64,000 bases of DNA from Caballeronia mineralivorans PML1(12) (lineage in GTDB: Bacteria; Pseudomonadota; Gammaproteobacteria; Burkholderiales; Burkholderiaceae): assembly GCF_001028175.1 (NCBI RefSeq), contig NZ_AEJF01000010.1, positions 1 to 64,000 of the forward strand. The letters run 5' to 3'. The translations under genes were made by a program, and so were the position numbers. Position 1 is the first letter of the stretch. Each line of letters starts with the position of its first letter. This document shows, piece by piece, positions 29,049 to 38,589 of the stretch. A model generated the notes under the pieces. It was not told the origin of the DNA. It saw only the letters and a list, made by a program, of their open reading frames with translations, and did no database searches.

Positions 29049-29113
29049 GCGTTGGCGACATCGCGCGCCAACGCAACGACTGATTTATCGTTGACTCAAG
29101 TCAACCGACAAGA

Positions 29114-30019
29114 TTATTTCAATTGCGATGTTTTGTTGGGCAGATTTAAAAAGTGTTCGCGGTGATATGCCAGATGCGCCAAACCAATGGTGTGGTCATT
29201 GGCTACAGTGAGCTTTCCAGCAATACCTATCAACGAAAAATCGTCCGCAATCGAGAAAGCACCCAAGTCGAACATCACATGATGATTCGGACAAAGACAC
29301 AGGATGTTTTCCCAAACATCTGGGCCGTTATGTGGCCTGCCCAGCGGGCGAATATGTGCTGCTTCGATATAAGGTCCGCCTGCACTTTCGAGTCGGGTGC
29401 CACACGCCTGGCATTTATGCCGGTAAAAGAATTTAAGGCGCCTCGCTAAAACCGTGTCCCGAACGATTCGTTGCATCGTGCTGCTGACTCGACCGGGCGT
29501 TGTGTTGTTGCCTGTAGGTATCGCGATAATCGGCTTGGCGTTCTGAGCGCTAGTGCTCTCGCCATCGTCGATTTTGAGCAATCGGAAACGCCATATCTTG
29601 AAACCCGACTTGCCGGTCTCGCACCAATGGCTTTCAACTTGAAATAAACCGTCGTAGCGATATCCACTTTCAGGCGCAAATTCGCTTTTGCGATCAGCAC
29701 CGCGAATAACTCTTAGCGGAAGCCCTTCGATCTCGCTCACCACCAAGACCTGGTTTCCGCGCTTTAATTGCTGGTCTTTTATATGCTTGCCAGCCGCGTT
29801 GCGACCACCTTGCCCTGTATAAATGATTTCGTCGCCAAAATCTTGATCGTCTTCTTAACCACCGGAGATAACAATTGACTCAGCGCCCTGCTTAGCCACG
29901 CCCGATATTCCGCCTTGGACTCGATTGTGCAATCCAATCGCGTGCATTGCGACGTAGCTTTCAAACTTATCGCCGACCGCTATCCCCGGAATATGCCCAA
30001 ACGTCCCTCCATCACCCAT
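29114..30019 (-). pseudogene. SRA (YDG) domain-HNH endonuclease gene with a single in-frame stop
   Basis: Reading from ATG 30019, which follows AAGGAAAAAAATT, the frame runs MGDGGTFGHIPGI and on to ...ESIVISGG, reaches TAA at codon 55 (29855-29857), and continues in the same frame as EDDQDFGDEIIYTGQGG through an SRA domain to an HNH nuclease (CQACGTRL, EAAHIRP, NILCLCPNHH) and stop at 29114, 301 residues in all. The family reads SGGYEDD here, so TAA most likely replaces a Tyr TAT/TAC. SRA-HNH proteins recognise modified cytosines and act as modification-dependent restriction enzymes. The segment is visibly AT-richer than its neighbours, suggesting transfer. A GTG at 29746 could restart a truncated 210-residue product lacking the first part of SRA. 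Confidence 0.85.
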
Positions 30020-30080
30020 AATTTTTTTCCTTAAAGGGAGTTGCCTTGGATGTCTCGAAGTAGCCCCGGGAAGCAAGCGG

Positions 30081-31406
30081 TTAAACTTCGTGTTCTTTGT
30101 CCAACAACAACGCCCCCAGCATCGCCACTGTCCTCGCCGTCGCCCCGCGGTGCTTCGCCGCAAACGCTGACGCGGCCGCGCTCATGGCCAGCCGGCGGGG
30201 TTTATCGGTGAAAAGCTCGCGCAGGTCGCGCGCCAGCGCCGCTGGATCGCTTACCCGCAGCGCAGCGCCTTCCGCGATCGCGTCATTCGTCGCTTGCGTG
30301 AAATTGAACGTGTGCGGTCCGATCAGCACCGGCACGCCCGCAGCGCATGCCTCGATCAGGTTCTGCCCGCCCAGCGGCAGCAAACTCCCGCCAATAAACG
30401 CCAGATCCGACGCCGCGTAATACGCGCTCATTTCGCCCATCGAATCGCCGAGCAGCACGTTGACGTCCGAAGGCAAAACCGGCGCCGCATCGATTCCCGA
30501 TCCCGCCGCCGCCACGCGTCCCGCCCAGGCCGAACGCCGCACATAGGACAACGCCGCTGAATCAATCAACACCGCCACTTCGTCGAACCGCTGCGGATGG
30601 CGCGGCACGAGAATCAGCAACGCATCGGGTACGCGGGTCCGCAAGGTCGTGAACGCCTGCAGCACAAGCGCTTCCTCACCCTCGCGCGTGCTCGCGGCCA
30701 CCCACACCGGGCGCTCCCCGATCGCCGCGCGCCACGCGTGGCCGCGCGCATAAAGCTCGGGCGGCGCGGTCATGTCGAACTTCAGGTTGCCGAGCACCGC
30801 GATATTGCGCGCACCCAGCGCGCTCAGGCGGTCTGCATCGGACTGGGTCTGCGCCAGCACGCGCGTAAATCCGCCGAACACCTCGCGCGTCGCATTGCCG
30901 AATTTCGCCGCGCGCTTGAATGAGCGCGCCGACATCCGCGCATTGGTCAGCACGAGCGGGATGTCGGCCCGCTTGCATTCGTCGATGAGCGTCGGCCACA
31001 CCTCCGTCTCCATCACGATGCCCAGCGACGGCCGCCACGCCCGCAAGAACCGCCGCACCAGCGAGGGCGAATCGTAGGGAAGATAGCTGCGTGAAACACG
31101 CTCGCCGTAGAGCTGCACGCCGGTCGCGCGTCCGCTCGGCGTCATGTGCGTGAGCAGAATGCGGGCATCGGGATGCGCCTGCTGCAACGCTTCGATCAGC
31201 GGCTGCGCCGCGCGTGTCTCGCCAACAGACACCGCGTGGACCCAGATCAGCGGCGCGAGGTCGTCGGCACGACGCGCGGGACCAAAGCCAAACCGCTCGC
31301 CGATATGTTCGCGATACCCTCTTTCCCGCCGCGAGCGGATCAAGAGGCGCAGCACGGCGAGCGGCGCGACGAGCCACCATAACGCGCGATACACGAGCCT
31401 CAGCAT
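30081..31406 (-). CDS. waaA: Kdo transferase (3-deoxy-D-manno-octulosonic acid transferase)
   Basis: The 441-residue GT30 enzyme attaches Kdo from CMP-Kdo to lipid IVA at the inner membrane. An N-terminal hydrophobic anchor is followed by WVHAVSVGETRAAQPLI, with the catalytic Glu, then YLPYDSPSLVRRFL, ETEVWPTLIDECKRADIPLVLTNARMS and a C-terminal GGSLLPLGGQNLIEA. Length is normal. It sits just downstream of the Kdo-hydroxylase gene, 115 bp away, in the same direction, and they are probably co-expressed. Confidence 0.95.
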   Translation of the reverse strand: MLRLVYRALWWLVAPLAVLRLLIRSRRERGYREHIGERFGFGPARRADDLAPLIWVHAVSVGETRAAQPLIEALQQAHPDARILLTHMTPSGRATGVQLYGERVSRSYLPYDSPSLVRRFLRAWRPSLGIVMETEVWPTLIDECKRADIPLVLTNARMSARSFKRAAKFGNATREVFGGFTRVLAQTQSDADRLSALGARNIAVLGNLKFDMTAPPELYARGHAWRAAIGERPVWVAASTREGEEALVLQAFTTLRTRVPDALLILVPRHPQRFDEVAVLIDSAALSYVRRSAWAGRVAAAGSGIDAAPVLPSDVNVLLGDSMGEMSAYYAASDLAFIGGSLLPLGGQNLIEACAAGVPVLIGPHTFNFTQATNDAIAEGAALRVSDPAALARDLRELFTDKPRRLAMSAAASAFAAKHRGATARTVAMLGALLLDKEHEV

Positions 31407-31521
31407 CGGCCGTCCTCGCGACAGTCGACCGACGGCAACGATTGTTCTCGGTACACGCAGAAATGCGAGTCCGAGCCCACGGAACCCGGCACGCGGGAAC
31501 GCCCAAAAAACCAGGCGGCGC

Positions 31522-32406
31522 TCAAACCAGCGCCCTGCCTTTCAAACGCTGCAGGATTCCGAGCGGCGCGCAGTCGGGCTGGGCCATGGCATTGACGGGA
31601 AGGAAGAAGGTTTGCTCCAGCATGTACTGGCCGGACATGACGGCGTGCGAGGTTTGATCGGAGAAACACACCCACACGCAACCGGGCGGGAACGGCATTT
31701 CCTGTTGCGGCGACTTCGATTGATAGCCAAGATCCGCCTTCATGGCGTCATGCAGATGAAGCATCAGGTGGTCGTATTCGCTGCGGGGTGTCTTGGTGAT
31801 GTGCAACAGGTTCATGAGCCATGCCGAACCGGGAACCTGCGCTTTGATGGCGGGCAGAAAACGCTTTGCCATGTCCTCGAACGGCTCGCCGACGCGCCAC
31901 ACACGCGGCGCGCCATCGGGATTGACGTTGGTGAACACGCGCAGGATGCGCTCGCCATAATTCGGCCGCGACGGGAATGCATCGACGTGAAGACGGCTGT
32001 CGTCCTTGCGCCATGACGTCTCGCGCGTTTCCACGCGATGCAGCCGGAGGCTCGTCGGCGCCACCCGCAACTTGCCGCGATATTCGGGGAAGAGCCCGTC
32101 GACCAGCGAGCGCGCGTTGGCCTGATATCGCGCGATCAACGCCCGCACGGCGGATTGCATGACAGCGTCGCCGAGCACACCGACGAGCGCGCCACCGTTG
32201 GGCGCGAGACTGATGTTCTTGCGCTCGGGATCGGCGACCTTCGGGTCGAGCAGCGCGCGTTCACCGCCTTCGATGGCAAACGCCAGATGCGGGAAATACA
32301 GGACCTTGCCGCGCTCGACGCCGGCCAGCAACGCCTCGCGGGGCACGGAGAGTTGCTGGCCCTGCCAGTCGGCGGAGGCGACTTCGATAATTTGAGATTC
32401 GGTCAT
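31522..32406 (-). CDS. kdoO: Kdo 3-hydroxylase (Fe(II)/2-oxoglutarate-type dioxygenase, KdoO family)
   Basis: This 294-residue protein belongs to the Kdo hydroxylase family first characterised in Burkholderia ambifaria and Yersinia pestis, which converts the outer Kdo of LPS to Ko (D-glycero-D-talo-oct-2-ulosonic acid). Expected metal ligands are the HVD of SRLHVDAFPSRPNYGERIL and a downstream His, probably in SDQTSHAVMSGQYML. No signal peptide is visible, so it should act in the cytoplasm. Its position between waaC and waaA is the expected context and strengthens the assignment. Confidence 0.88.
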   Translation of the reverse strand: MTESQIIEVASADWQGQQLSVPREALLAGVERGKVLYFPHLAFAIEGGERALLDPKVADPERKNISLAPNGGALVGVLGDAVMQSAVRALIARYQANARSLVDGLFPEYRGKLRVAPTSLRLHRVETRETSWRKDDSRLHVDAFPSRPNYGERILRVFTNVNPDGAPRVWRVGEPFEDMAKRFLPAIKAQVPGSAWLMNLLHITKTPRSEYDHLMLHLHDAMKADLGYQSKSPQQEMPFPPGCVWVCFSDQTSHAVMSGQYMLEQTFFLPVNAMAQPDCAPLGILQRLKGRALV

Positions 32407-32699
32407 GTGCCTTCGATTGTTTGGATGAGCGGGCCCAGTTAGCTTCGGCTTCGGTCAGCTATGACTCGATTCACTTCGATTCACGCCTCGAGCATCGTTG
32501 CGCCGACCGGGCGCGCTGCATTTTCGCTCAAACCGACTGCAAAATCCGCTGCGTGAAAGGCGGGCCGTTGATGGACCTCAAATCGAGCCTCAACCGGGCC
32601 TCAAACCGCCGGGTTGCGTGAACGCGCATCGGTCAATCGAGGCGGTTCCTTATGCATTCGGCTGCCCCTGCGTCACCCTCTGCCGCTCGTGTTCGTCGC
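32407..32699. other. Intergenic region between waaC and the Kdo hydroxylase
   Basis: No supported gene. Short open frames occur on the plus strand only as chance frames in GC-rich sequence. It may carry the promoter for the hydroxylase-waaA pair; none is clear. Confidence 0.4.
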
Positions 32700-33704
32700 T
32701 CAAAGCAGTCCAAAGCCCGCGAGCGTCGCCTTGACTTGCTGCAGCGTCGGATGCTGACTGGCACTGCCGAGATTCACCACGTGCGGCGACCAGTAACCGC
32801 CGGTGCGCCAGGCGGTCGAGAAATTGTACAACTCGACGGTCGGCCGCTTCAGCGCCGCCGCGATGTGCACGAGTCCCGTGTCCACGCCCACTGTCGCTGC
32901 TGCGCCGTCGATCAGGCCGACCACTGCCGGCAGCGAGAGCTTGGGCGGCACGACTGCTGCCGCACCGAACTCTTTCGCCAGCTTGTCGCTGGTTTCGCGT
33001 TCGGCGTCGCTGCCCCACGGCAGCACGATCGATACTCCGCGCCGGATCAGCGTCTGGCCGAGTTCGATCCACGCGGTATCGGGCCATTGTTTATCGGCGC
33101 GCGACGTGGCGTGGACAAACACCACGTAGGGCACTGGCAGGTTCAAATCCGCCTGCGATAAGGCCAGCGCGGCGCGGCGGGTATCGATGCCGAATTTGAT
33201 TGTGTCCGTCACTTCCGGGTGCGGATCGCCGAGCGCGGCCGCCACCAGTTGCCGGGTGCGCTCGACGACGTGGGTGCGCGGCTCGATGGGCACGCGTTTA
33301 TTGTAGAAAAAGCGCACGGGCCATTCGTAACCGGCGCCGTCGGTACGATTGCCCAGCCCGACGAGCGTGCCGCGCGCCCAGCTCGCGACCCATGCGGTTT
33401 TGATGAGCCCTTGGCAATCGATGACGAGGTCGTATTTTTCGGCTGCGAGTGCGCGTCGGAAGCGTTGAATTTCGCGCCAGTTATCGAAGGAAAAGAGGCG
33501 TTTGCGCCAGCGCCGGAGCGAGAACGGTATTGCGCGGCGCACGCCGTCGACGAGTTCGACGAGATCCGTGAAGCTCTCTTCGACCAGCCAGTCGATCTGG
33601 GCATCGGGGTGAAGGCGGTGGATATCGGCGATGGCCGGCATGTTATGGACGACGTCGCCTAGCGACGACACCCGGACAATCAAGATCTTTTGCACGCTGG
33701 ACAC
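32700..33704 (-). CDS. waaC: LPS heptosyltransferase I
   Basis: The 334-residue GT9 enzyme adds the first L-glycero-D-manno-heptose to Kdo. It opens with KILIVRVSSLGDVVHNMPAI and contains CQGLIKTAWVASWARG, VFVHATSRADKQWPDTAWIELG and the nucleotide-sugar site GVDTGLVHIAAALKRPTV. These are the family I heptosyltransferase signatures and length is normal. It is upstream of kdoO and waaA on the same strand. Confidence 0.94.
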   Translation of the reverse strand: MSSVQKILIVRVSSLGDVVHNMPAIADIHRLHPDAQIDWLVEESFTDLVELVDGVRRAIPFSLRRWRKRLFSFDNWREIQRFRRALAAEKYDLVIDCQGLIKTAWVASWARGTLVGLGNRTDGAGYEWPVRFFYNKRVPIEPRTHVVERTRQLVAAALGDPHPEVTDTIKFGIDTRRAALALSQADLNLPVPYVVFVHATSRADKQWPDTAWIELGQTLIRRGVSIVLPWGSDAERETSDKLAKEFGAAAVVPPKLSLPAVVGLIDGAAATVGVDTGLVHIAAALKRPTVELYNFSTAWRTGGYWSPHVVNLGSASQHPTLQQVKATLAGFGLL

Positions 33705-34457
33705 GGTGGGCGCCGTCGGATTGGACGGCGCGTGGACAATTTGAGATGGCCGGAGTTTACCGCTGGCGCTCGGGTTTGGGGGTGGTTTTCGCTCGCGCTC
33801 GCGGTTTTGGGCTGTGCTCGCAGCGTAGTGGTCGGGGTCAATGCCGGGTTGCTGCTTTCGGCCTTTATACCCACAGGCTTCGCCACCAGTGATTGAACCA
33901 GTTGAACCTGTCCAAGGGACATCCCGCGCTATCCGCGTACAACCACCTCAGAAAAGAAGCACGCGGATCACGTAGCCAACCCGCCCGGAAATGAGGCAAC
34001 CAGCACACGTGAGGCCGTCATGGTCCGTGGGGCGCGGTGCTTGCCCGAGAGCGTTGGGGGCGAAGCGTGCTCGTGTCAGGATTCGCGAGAAGCAGGGGTT
34101 CAAGCATCCGTGGTTCTTGCGAGCGCCGTGCTATTTAAATGCCAGAGACAATAAAACTGCACGCTAGGGACACTAACTCGCCCGTGGTTGGAAAGCGCTT
34201 TCTTTGCTTCGTTTCTTTGTCGCTTTCGGCTTTGGACCAAGAAATGACGTGTGCCGCCACGCACCGTGGCTAATAGTGATAAAGAAATCAGCCAACTTAA
34301 ACCGACCGCAAGCCTGAGCAGCAGCAACCCGGCATTGCCCCCTCACCGCAAACCCCAGAACCGACCAACCCGGCACAGAACCAAGACCACCCGCCCCGGC
34401 AGACCCCAAAAACCGTCCACCGGCGCGAGCAAACACCCCCTGGCGCAAGCAGAAAAA
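33705..34457. other. 753-bp intergenic region with a simple repeat-like segment
   Basis: No gene supported. Around 34190-34250 there is a low-complexity run (TTTCTTTGCTTCGTTTCTTTG) with a minus-strand translation rich in Lys/Arg/Ser (KRQRNEAKKAL) of a kind I recall as recurrent in Burkholderia intergenic DNA; it may be a short dispersed repeat. About 60 bp downstream are several short GC-rich stretches without coding character. Confidence 0.35.
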
Positions 34458-35873
34458 TCAGAACGGAAGTTGAGCGTCGGCCTTCTCCGCCAAAATCACC
34501 CGACGAAAATCTTCCTGAATACGTTTCAGCGCGTCCTCGCTGTCAGCCTCAAACCGCATAACAACGACCGGCGTCGTATTCGATGAGCGCGCAAGCCCGA
34601 ACCCATCCGGATACTCCACCCGCAATCCATCGATAGTCAGCACATCATCCGCGCCCGTAAACTTCGCGTTCTTCTGCATCTTCGCGATCAACTCGAAATT
34701 CTCACCTTCATTCAGCTTCAGCTGCAACTCGGGCGTCGACAGCGAGTTCGGCAAATCATTGAGCAACTTGCTCGGATCAGCCACCCGCGAGAGGATTTCC
34801 AGCATCCGCGCGCCGGTATAAAGGCCGTCGTCGAAGCCATACCAGCGATCCTTGAAAAACACGTGCCCACTCATCTCGCCCGCCAACGGCGCACCCGTTT
34901 CCCGCAATTTCGCCTTGACCAACGAGTGCCCCGTCTTCCACATCACCGGCTCACCGCCCTGGTCGCGAACCCACTTCGCCAGATTTCGCGTGCATTTCAC
35001 GTCATAAATAATCTGCCCGCCCTTGTTGCGCGATAACACTTCCTGCGCAAACAACATCAATTGACGATCCGGATAAATGATCTGCCCGTCTTTCGTGACC
35101 ACGCCCAGACGATCACCGTCGCCATCGAAGGCAAAACCGATTTCCGCGTCCGTTTCCTTCAACGCCTTAATCACGTCCTGCAGGTTTTCCGGGTGCGCCG
35201 GATCAGGATGGTGATTCGGGAACGTACCGTCGATATCCGTGAACAACTCGACCAGTTCGCACCCCAGCGCCTTGAACAAACGCGGCGCGAGATCGCCGGC
35301 CACACCGTTGCCGGCATCGACCACGATCTTTATCGGGCGCGCAGGCTTGATGTCGCTGACAATGCGCTCAAGGTAGACCTCTTGGATGTCGTACTCGGTG
35401 TACGTGCCCGCACCGCTTGTGAAGTCGTCGTTCACGATGCGCTGATACAGCGCCTGAATCTGGTCGCCGTAGATCGCAGCGCCACGCAGAACCATCTTGA
35501 AACCGTTGTAGTCCGGCGGATTGTGGCTCCCCGTCACCACAATGCACGAATCCACGCGACGCTCGCCCGCAGGCAGCGCGAGCGGCACGCTGGCCGCGAA
35601 ATAACCCACAGGCGTCGGCACCATGCCGATATCGACAACGTCCACGCCGGCTTCGCGCAAGCCGTCAGCAAGCGCGCCAACGAGTTCCGGCCCGGACAAA
35701 CGGCCGTCGCGCGCCACGACGACCGAGTCGCCGCCCTGCTTCCTGATCTCGCTGCCAAACGCGCGGCCAATGTTGCGCGCGACGCCGGCATCGACGGTCT
35801 TGCCCACAATGCCGCGAATGTCGTAGGCCTTGAAAATGGACTGGGTAACTGGTACTTGCGGTGACTGGCTCAT
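34458..35873 (-). CDS. manB: Phosphomannomutase/phosphoglucomutase (AlgC/ManB-like)
   Basis: The 471-residue alpha-D-phosphohexomutase interconverts mannose-6-P and mannose-1-P, and often glucose-6-P and glucose-1-P, feeding GDP-mannose and UDP-glucose for surface polysaccharides. Motifs in order: FKAYDIRGIVGKTV, the phosphoserine loop VVTGSHNPPDYNGFKMV, metal-binding FAFDGDGDRLGVV, sugar-binding GEMSGHVFFKDRW and the phosphate loop RSSNTTPVVVMRFE. AlgC-type enzymes of this length are dual-specificity; which sugar dominates here is not decided by sequence. It is transcribed away from the wzx operon. Confidence 0.9.
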   Translation of the reverse strand: MSQSPQVPVTQSIFKAYDIRGIVGKTVDAGVARNIGRAFGSEIRKQGGDSVVVARDGRLSGPELVGALADGLREAGVDVVDIGMVPTPVGYFAASVPLALPAGERRVDSCIVVTGSHNPPDYNGFKMVLRGAAIYGDQIQALYQRIVNDDFTSGAGTYTEYDIQEVYLERIVSDIKPARPIKIVVDAGNGVAGDLAPRLFKALGCELVELFTDIDGTFPNHHPDPAHPENLQDVIKALKETDAEIGFAFDGDGDRLGVVTKDGQIIYPDRQLMLFAQEVLSRNKGGQIIYDVKCTRNLAKWVRDQGGEPVMWKTGHSLVKAKLRETGAPLAGEMSGHVFFKDRWYGFDDGLYTGARMLEILSRVADPSKLLNDLPNSLSTPELQLKLNEGENFELIAKMQKNAKFTGADDVLTIDGLRVEYPDGFGLARSSNTTPVVVMRFEADSEDALKRIQEDFRRVILAEKADAQLPF

Positions 35874-36447
35874 GGAATGGCTACCTGACTAATAATTTAA
35901 ATGGTTCCGGGGCATCCCGAAGCGTCCCGGGTCATGAAGACCCCTCGATGCAGACCTGTTGCTGGCGATAAAAACCCGCCGTCGCCCGACGCGGGCCGAT
36001 ACGTGGCCAACCGCGCGGCCAAACGCGTGGTCAAACGCGTGGTCAAACTCATGCAATTCGGCCAACGCGCGAACGGCTAGAAACGATACCGGACGACGCG
36101 TGAAAAAATAACGAAAGAAATTCGTATTGCGCGTCATATAGCACAGCCTCGATCCGGGTTGCGAATTCCCAGCGATCTCTCCGCGAGCATCAACCACGCG
36201 GTTGCGTGCACTTTTCGCACCTATAATCGCAGTCTTTCCGCGCGGACCTGCGCAAATATTCTAATCCAATGCCCGGACGCTTTTTCACCGCGAAGTACAA
36301 ACGTCACATCGAATGGCGGGAAACCGCACGTTGTTTGACGGCTCCCGACAGGAACGCGGCAAGTCCGGGCGAGTGTTTTACCGCAAGCGCCATGCCTATG
36401 GCCACACGAACCACGACCGCCACGACAACCTCAGGCACCGCCCACGG
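35874..36447. other. Divergent intergenic region between manB and wzx
   Basis: Probably holds the two promoters. No supported gene; a 102-residue frame on the minus strand (35889-36197) overlaps the 12-bp tandem repeat and has no recognisable domain. Confidence 0.4.
36003..36050. repeat. 12-bp tandem repeat, four units
   Basis: Units GTGGCCAACCGC, GCGGCCAAACGC, GTGGTCAAACGC and GTGGTCAAACTC lie end to end. The third and fourth differ only near the end, so the array is still recent. On the minus strand it would encode FDHA-like tetrapeptides inside the unassigned 102-codon frame. Confidence 0.7.
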
Positions 36448-37716
36448 ATGCTGAAACGGATCACGAACCCCGACATCACCAAGGCGCTGGCGAACATCGT
36501 CTGGCTCGGTCTCGAACGTCTTACCCAGATCGCGGTCGCCATCGCCATCAGCGGACTGCTCGCGCGCTACTTCGGCCCCGACGTCTTCGGCAAATGGCAA
36601 TACGCCAACACGCTGCTGCTCGTGCTCTCGCCCATCACCTGGGTGTGCGGCGCCGAGATCCTCGTGCCGACCATCGTGAATCGCCCGGCAGGCCAGCTCG
36701 GCACGGTGCTCGGCAGCGCATTCGTGTTGCGCATGGGCGTGTCCGCAGCCGCGCTGCTTGTAACGTGGATTGTGACGTGGATCGGCATTGCAGCGGGTTT
36801 CACCGATCCCCTGGTCGGCGCCATGCTCGCCGGTCTCACCGTGACCATGCTGTTCCGCGAGCCGTTTGTCGGCGTGATCAACGCGTGGCTGCAAAGCATG
36901 ACGTACAGCAAGCCGCAACTGCTCACCAGCATGCTCACGGCGGTCGCCAAGGCCGCGCTCGTGTACGTGCTCGTGCGCGCGGCAGCAAGCCCGGCGCGCT
37001 TCGGCTGGCTGTGGGCGCTGGAAGCGGCGGTTATCGGCGGGGTGTTGATGCTGTATTACATCCATCGACACGGCGGCAAGCTCGGCTGGCACGTCGACCG
37101 CTCGTTGTTCCGTCATTTCGCCAGCGCGGGAACGGTGTTCTGGCTCGGCCTCATTTGTATGTACCTGTTCCTGAAGCTGGACCGGCTCATGCTCGAGCGC
37201 CACATCTCGTTCGCCGATCTCGGCCGTTATTCCGCTGCGCAGCAACTCAACGAAAACTGGATCACGCTCGCGCTGATGCTCGCGCAGACCATCGCGCCGG
37301 CGTTCGTGTATCGCGTGCACGATGCCGTGCAACTCAAGCGCAACGTCGGCCGGTTGATCGCGATGACGGCAGTGCTGATGATCGGCGGCGCGATCGTGCT
37401 CGACCTGCTGGCCGGGTTCATCATCTCGCGCGTGTTCGGGCCGGCTTATACGGATTCCATCAGCATTTTCCGCTGGGCCGTGTGGCTCTCGGTGCCGGCG
37501 GGTATCGAAGCGATCGGGAACCTCGTCGTGCTTAAATACCAGGCGAAATTCGTGTTGCTCGCGAAGTGGCTGCTGGCGCTCGCGGTGGCCTTTGTCGTCA
37601 ACCTGATCGCGATTCCGCGCATGGGCAGCTACGGCGCACTGACCGGGCTGGCGGCAGGGTATCTCGCGGCGGCGTCGGTCAATTTTTATTACATCCGCTT
37701 CAAGCTGCAGGTATGA
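36448..37716 (+). CDS. Oligosaccharide flippase (Wzx-like, MATE/MOP superfamily)
   Basis: The 422-residue protein has about 12-14 hydrophobic segments and the MOP/Wzx pattern (ALANIVWLGLERLTQIAVAIAISGLLARYFGPDVFGKWQYAN at the N-terminus; RLMLERHISFADLGRYSAAQQLNENW in the centre). Wzx proteins flip undecaprenyl-linked repeat units to the periplasm. The open frame extends upstream to 36313 but that segment is Arg/His-rich and not conserved, so ATG 36448 is preferred. It overlaps the next glycosyltransferase start by four bases. Confidence 0.85.
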   Translation: MLKRITNPDITKALANIVWLGLERLTQIAVAIAISGLLARYFGPDVFGKWQYANTLLLVLSPITWVCGAEILVPTIVNRPAGQLGTVLGSAFVLRMGVSAAALLVTWIVTWIGIAAGFTDPLVGAMLAGLTVTMLFREPFVGVINAWLQSMTYSKPQLLTSMLTAVAKAALVYVLVRAAASPARFGWLWALEAAVIGGVLMLYYIHRHGGKLGWHVDRSLFRHFASAGTVFWLGLICMYLFLKLDRLMLERHISFADLGRYSAAQQLNENWITLALMLAQTIAPAFVYRVHDAVQLKRNVGRLIAMTAVLMIGGAIVLDLLAGFIISRVFGPAYTDSISIFRWAVWLSVPAGIEAIGNLVVLKYQAKFVLLAKWLLALAVAFVVNLIAIPRMGSYGALTGLAAGYLAAASVNFYYIRFKLQV

Positions 37717-38531
37717 CGCCTACGACGCCCGCTCAACTGCTCACGCTCGACGACGTCGCCGTGCTGATCCCGGTGTTCAACGCCCAGCACGACCTGGACC
37801 GCACGCTCGCGTCCTTCTGCGAGCGCGCGCCGGTGCGCGTGCTGATCGTCGACGATGGCAGCCTGCCGCCCATCGTCGCGCCAACGGTCGCGAATCTGGT
37901 GATCGAAGTCCTGCGGATGCCGCGCAATGGCGGCATAGAGCTGGCGCTGCAGACAGGCGTGGCCGCGCTGGCGGAACGCGGTGTCAAGTACGCGGCGCGC
38001 ATTGATGCGGGCGATCTCGCGACCCCGTACCGGCTGGAAAAGCAGCGCGAGTATATGGAGACACATCCGCAAACCGCGGCGCTCGGCATGTGGACGCACG
38101 TGGTGAGCATGGAGGGTGCGCCGCTGTTCGACCTTCGCCCGCCGACCGAGCCGGCCGCCATTCGCCGCGTCATGCTGTTGCGCTCGTGCTTCTCCCATCC
38201 TTCGATGATGCTGCGCGTCACCGCCGTGATCGAGGCCGGCAACTATCGGGCGCAATATCGCGCGGCCGAAGATCTCGATCTGTTCTTGCGCCTGATGCAG
38301 CGTCACGATTGCGCGAATCTGCCGGAATTCGGTGTGTATTACGAACTCAATGAGCACGGCATCAGCGCGACGAAACGCCGGACACAGACGCTGTCTACAC
38401 TGCGGCTGCAACTGAAATACATGCGCTTGACGAACCTGCCCGACTGGCTCGGCGTGGCGAAAAACATCGCGCACCTGATGCTGCCTTCCGGCGCTGTGCG
38501 TGCGTTGAAAACGCGCTTGTTTCACGCCTGA
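37713..38531 (+). CDS. Family 2 glycosyltransferase
   Basis: At 272 residues this is a GT-A enzyme: VAVLIPVFNAQHDLDRTL at the N-terminus, RIDAGDLATPYRLEKQREYM containing a DxG-type element in place of the usual DxD, and HPSMMLRVTAVIEAGNYRAQYRAAEDLDLFLRLM, where AEDLDL carries the catalytic-type ED. It is likely to add a sugar to the lipid-linked repeat. The ATG overlaps the wzx stop (ATGA). Confidence 0.85.
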   Translation: MTPTTPAQLLTLDDVAVLIPVFNAQHDLDRTLASFCERAPVRVLIVDDGSLPPIVAPTVANLVIEVLRMPRNGGIELALQTGVAALAERGVKYAARIDAGDLATPYRLEKQREYMETHPQTAALGMWTHVVSMEGAPLFDLRPPTEPAAIRRVMLLRSCFSHPSMMLRVTAVIEAGNYRAQYRAAEDLDLFLRLMQRHDCANLPEFGVYYELNEHGISATKRRTQTLSTLRLQLKYMRLTNLPDWLGVAKNIAHLMLPSGAVRALKTRLFHA

Positions 38532-38589
38532 CTGGCTTAAGCCCTTGAAACAAACCCCCTGATTCAACGCCCTCTTTAAAACCGATCGA

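Noticed and set aside
34190-34250. Lys/Arg-rich frames as small coding genes
   Set aside because: Low-complexity sequence resembling recurrent intergenic repeats; no start with a good ribosome-binding site.
35889-36197. 102-residue minus-strand frame upstream of manB
   Set aside because: It contains the 12-bp repeats, has no ribosome-binding site or domain, and fits a control region better.
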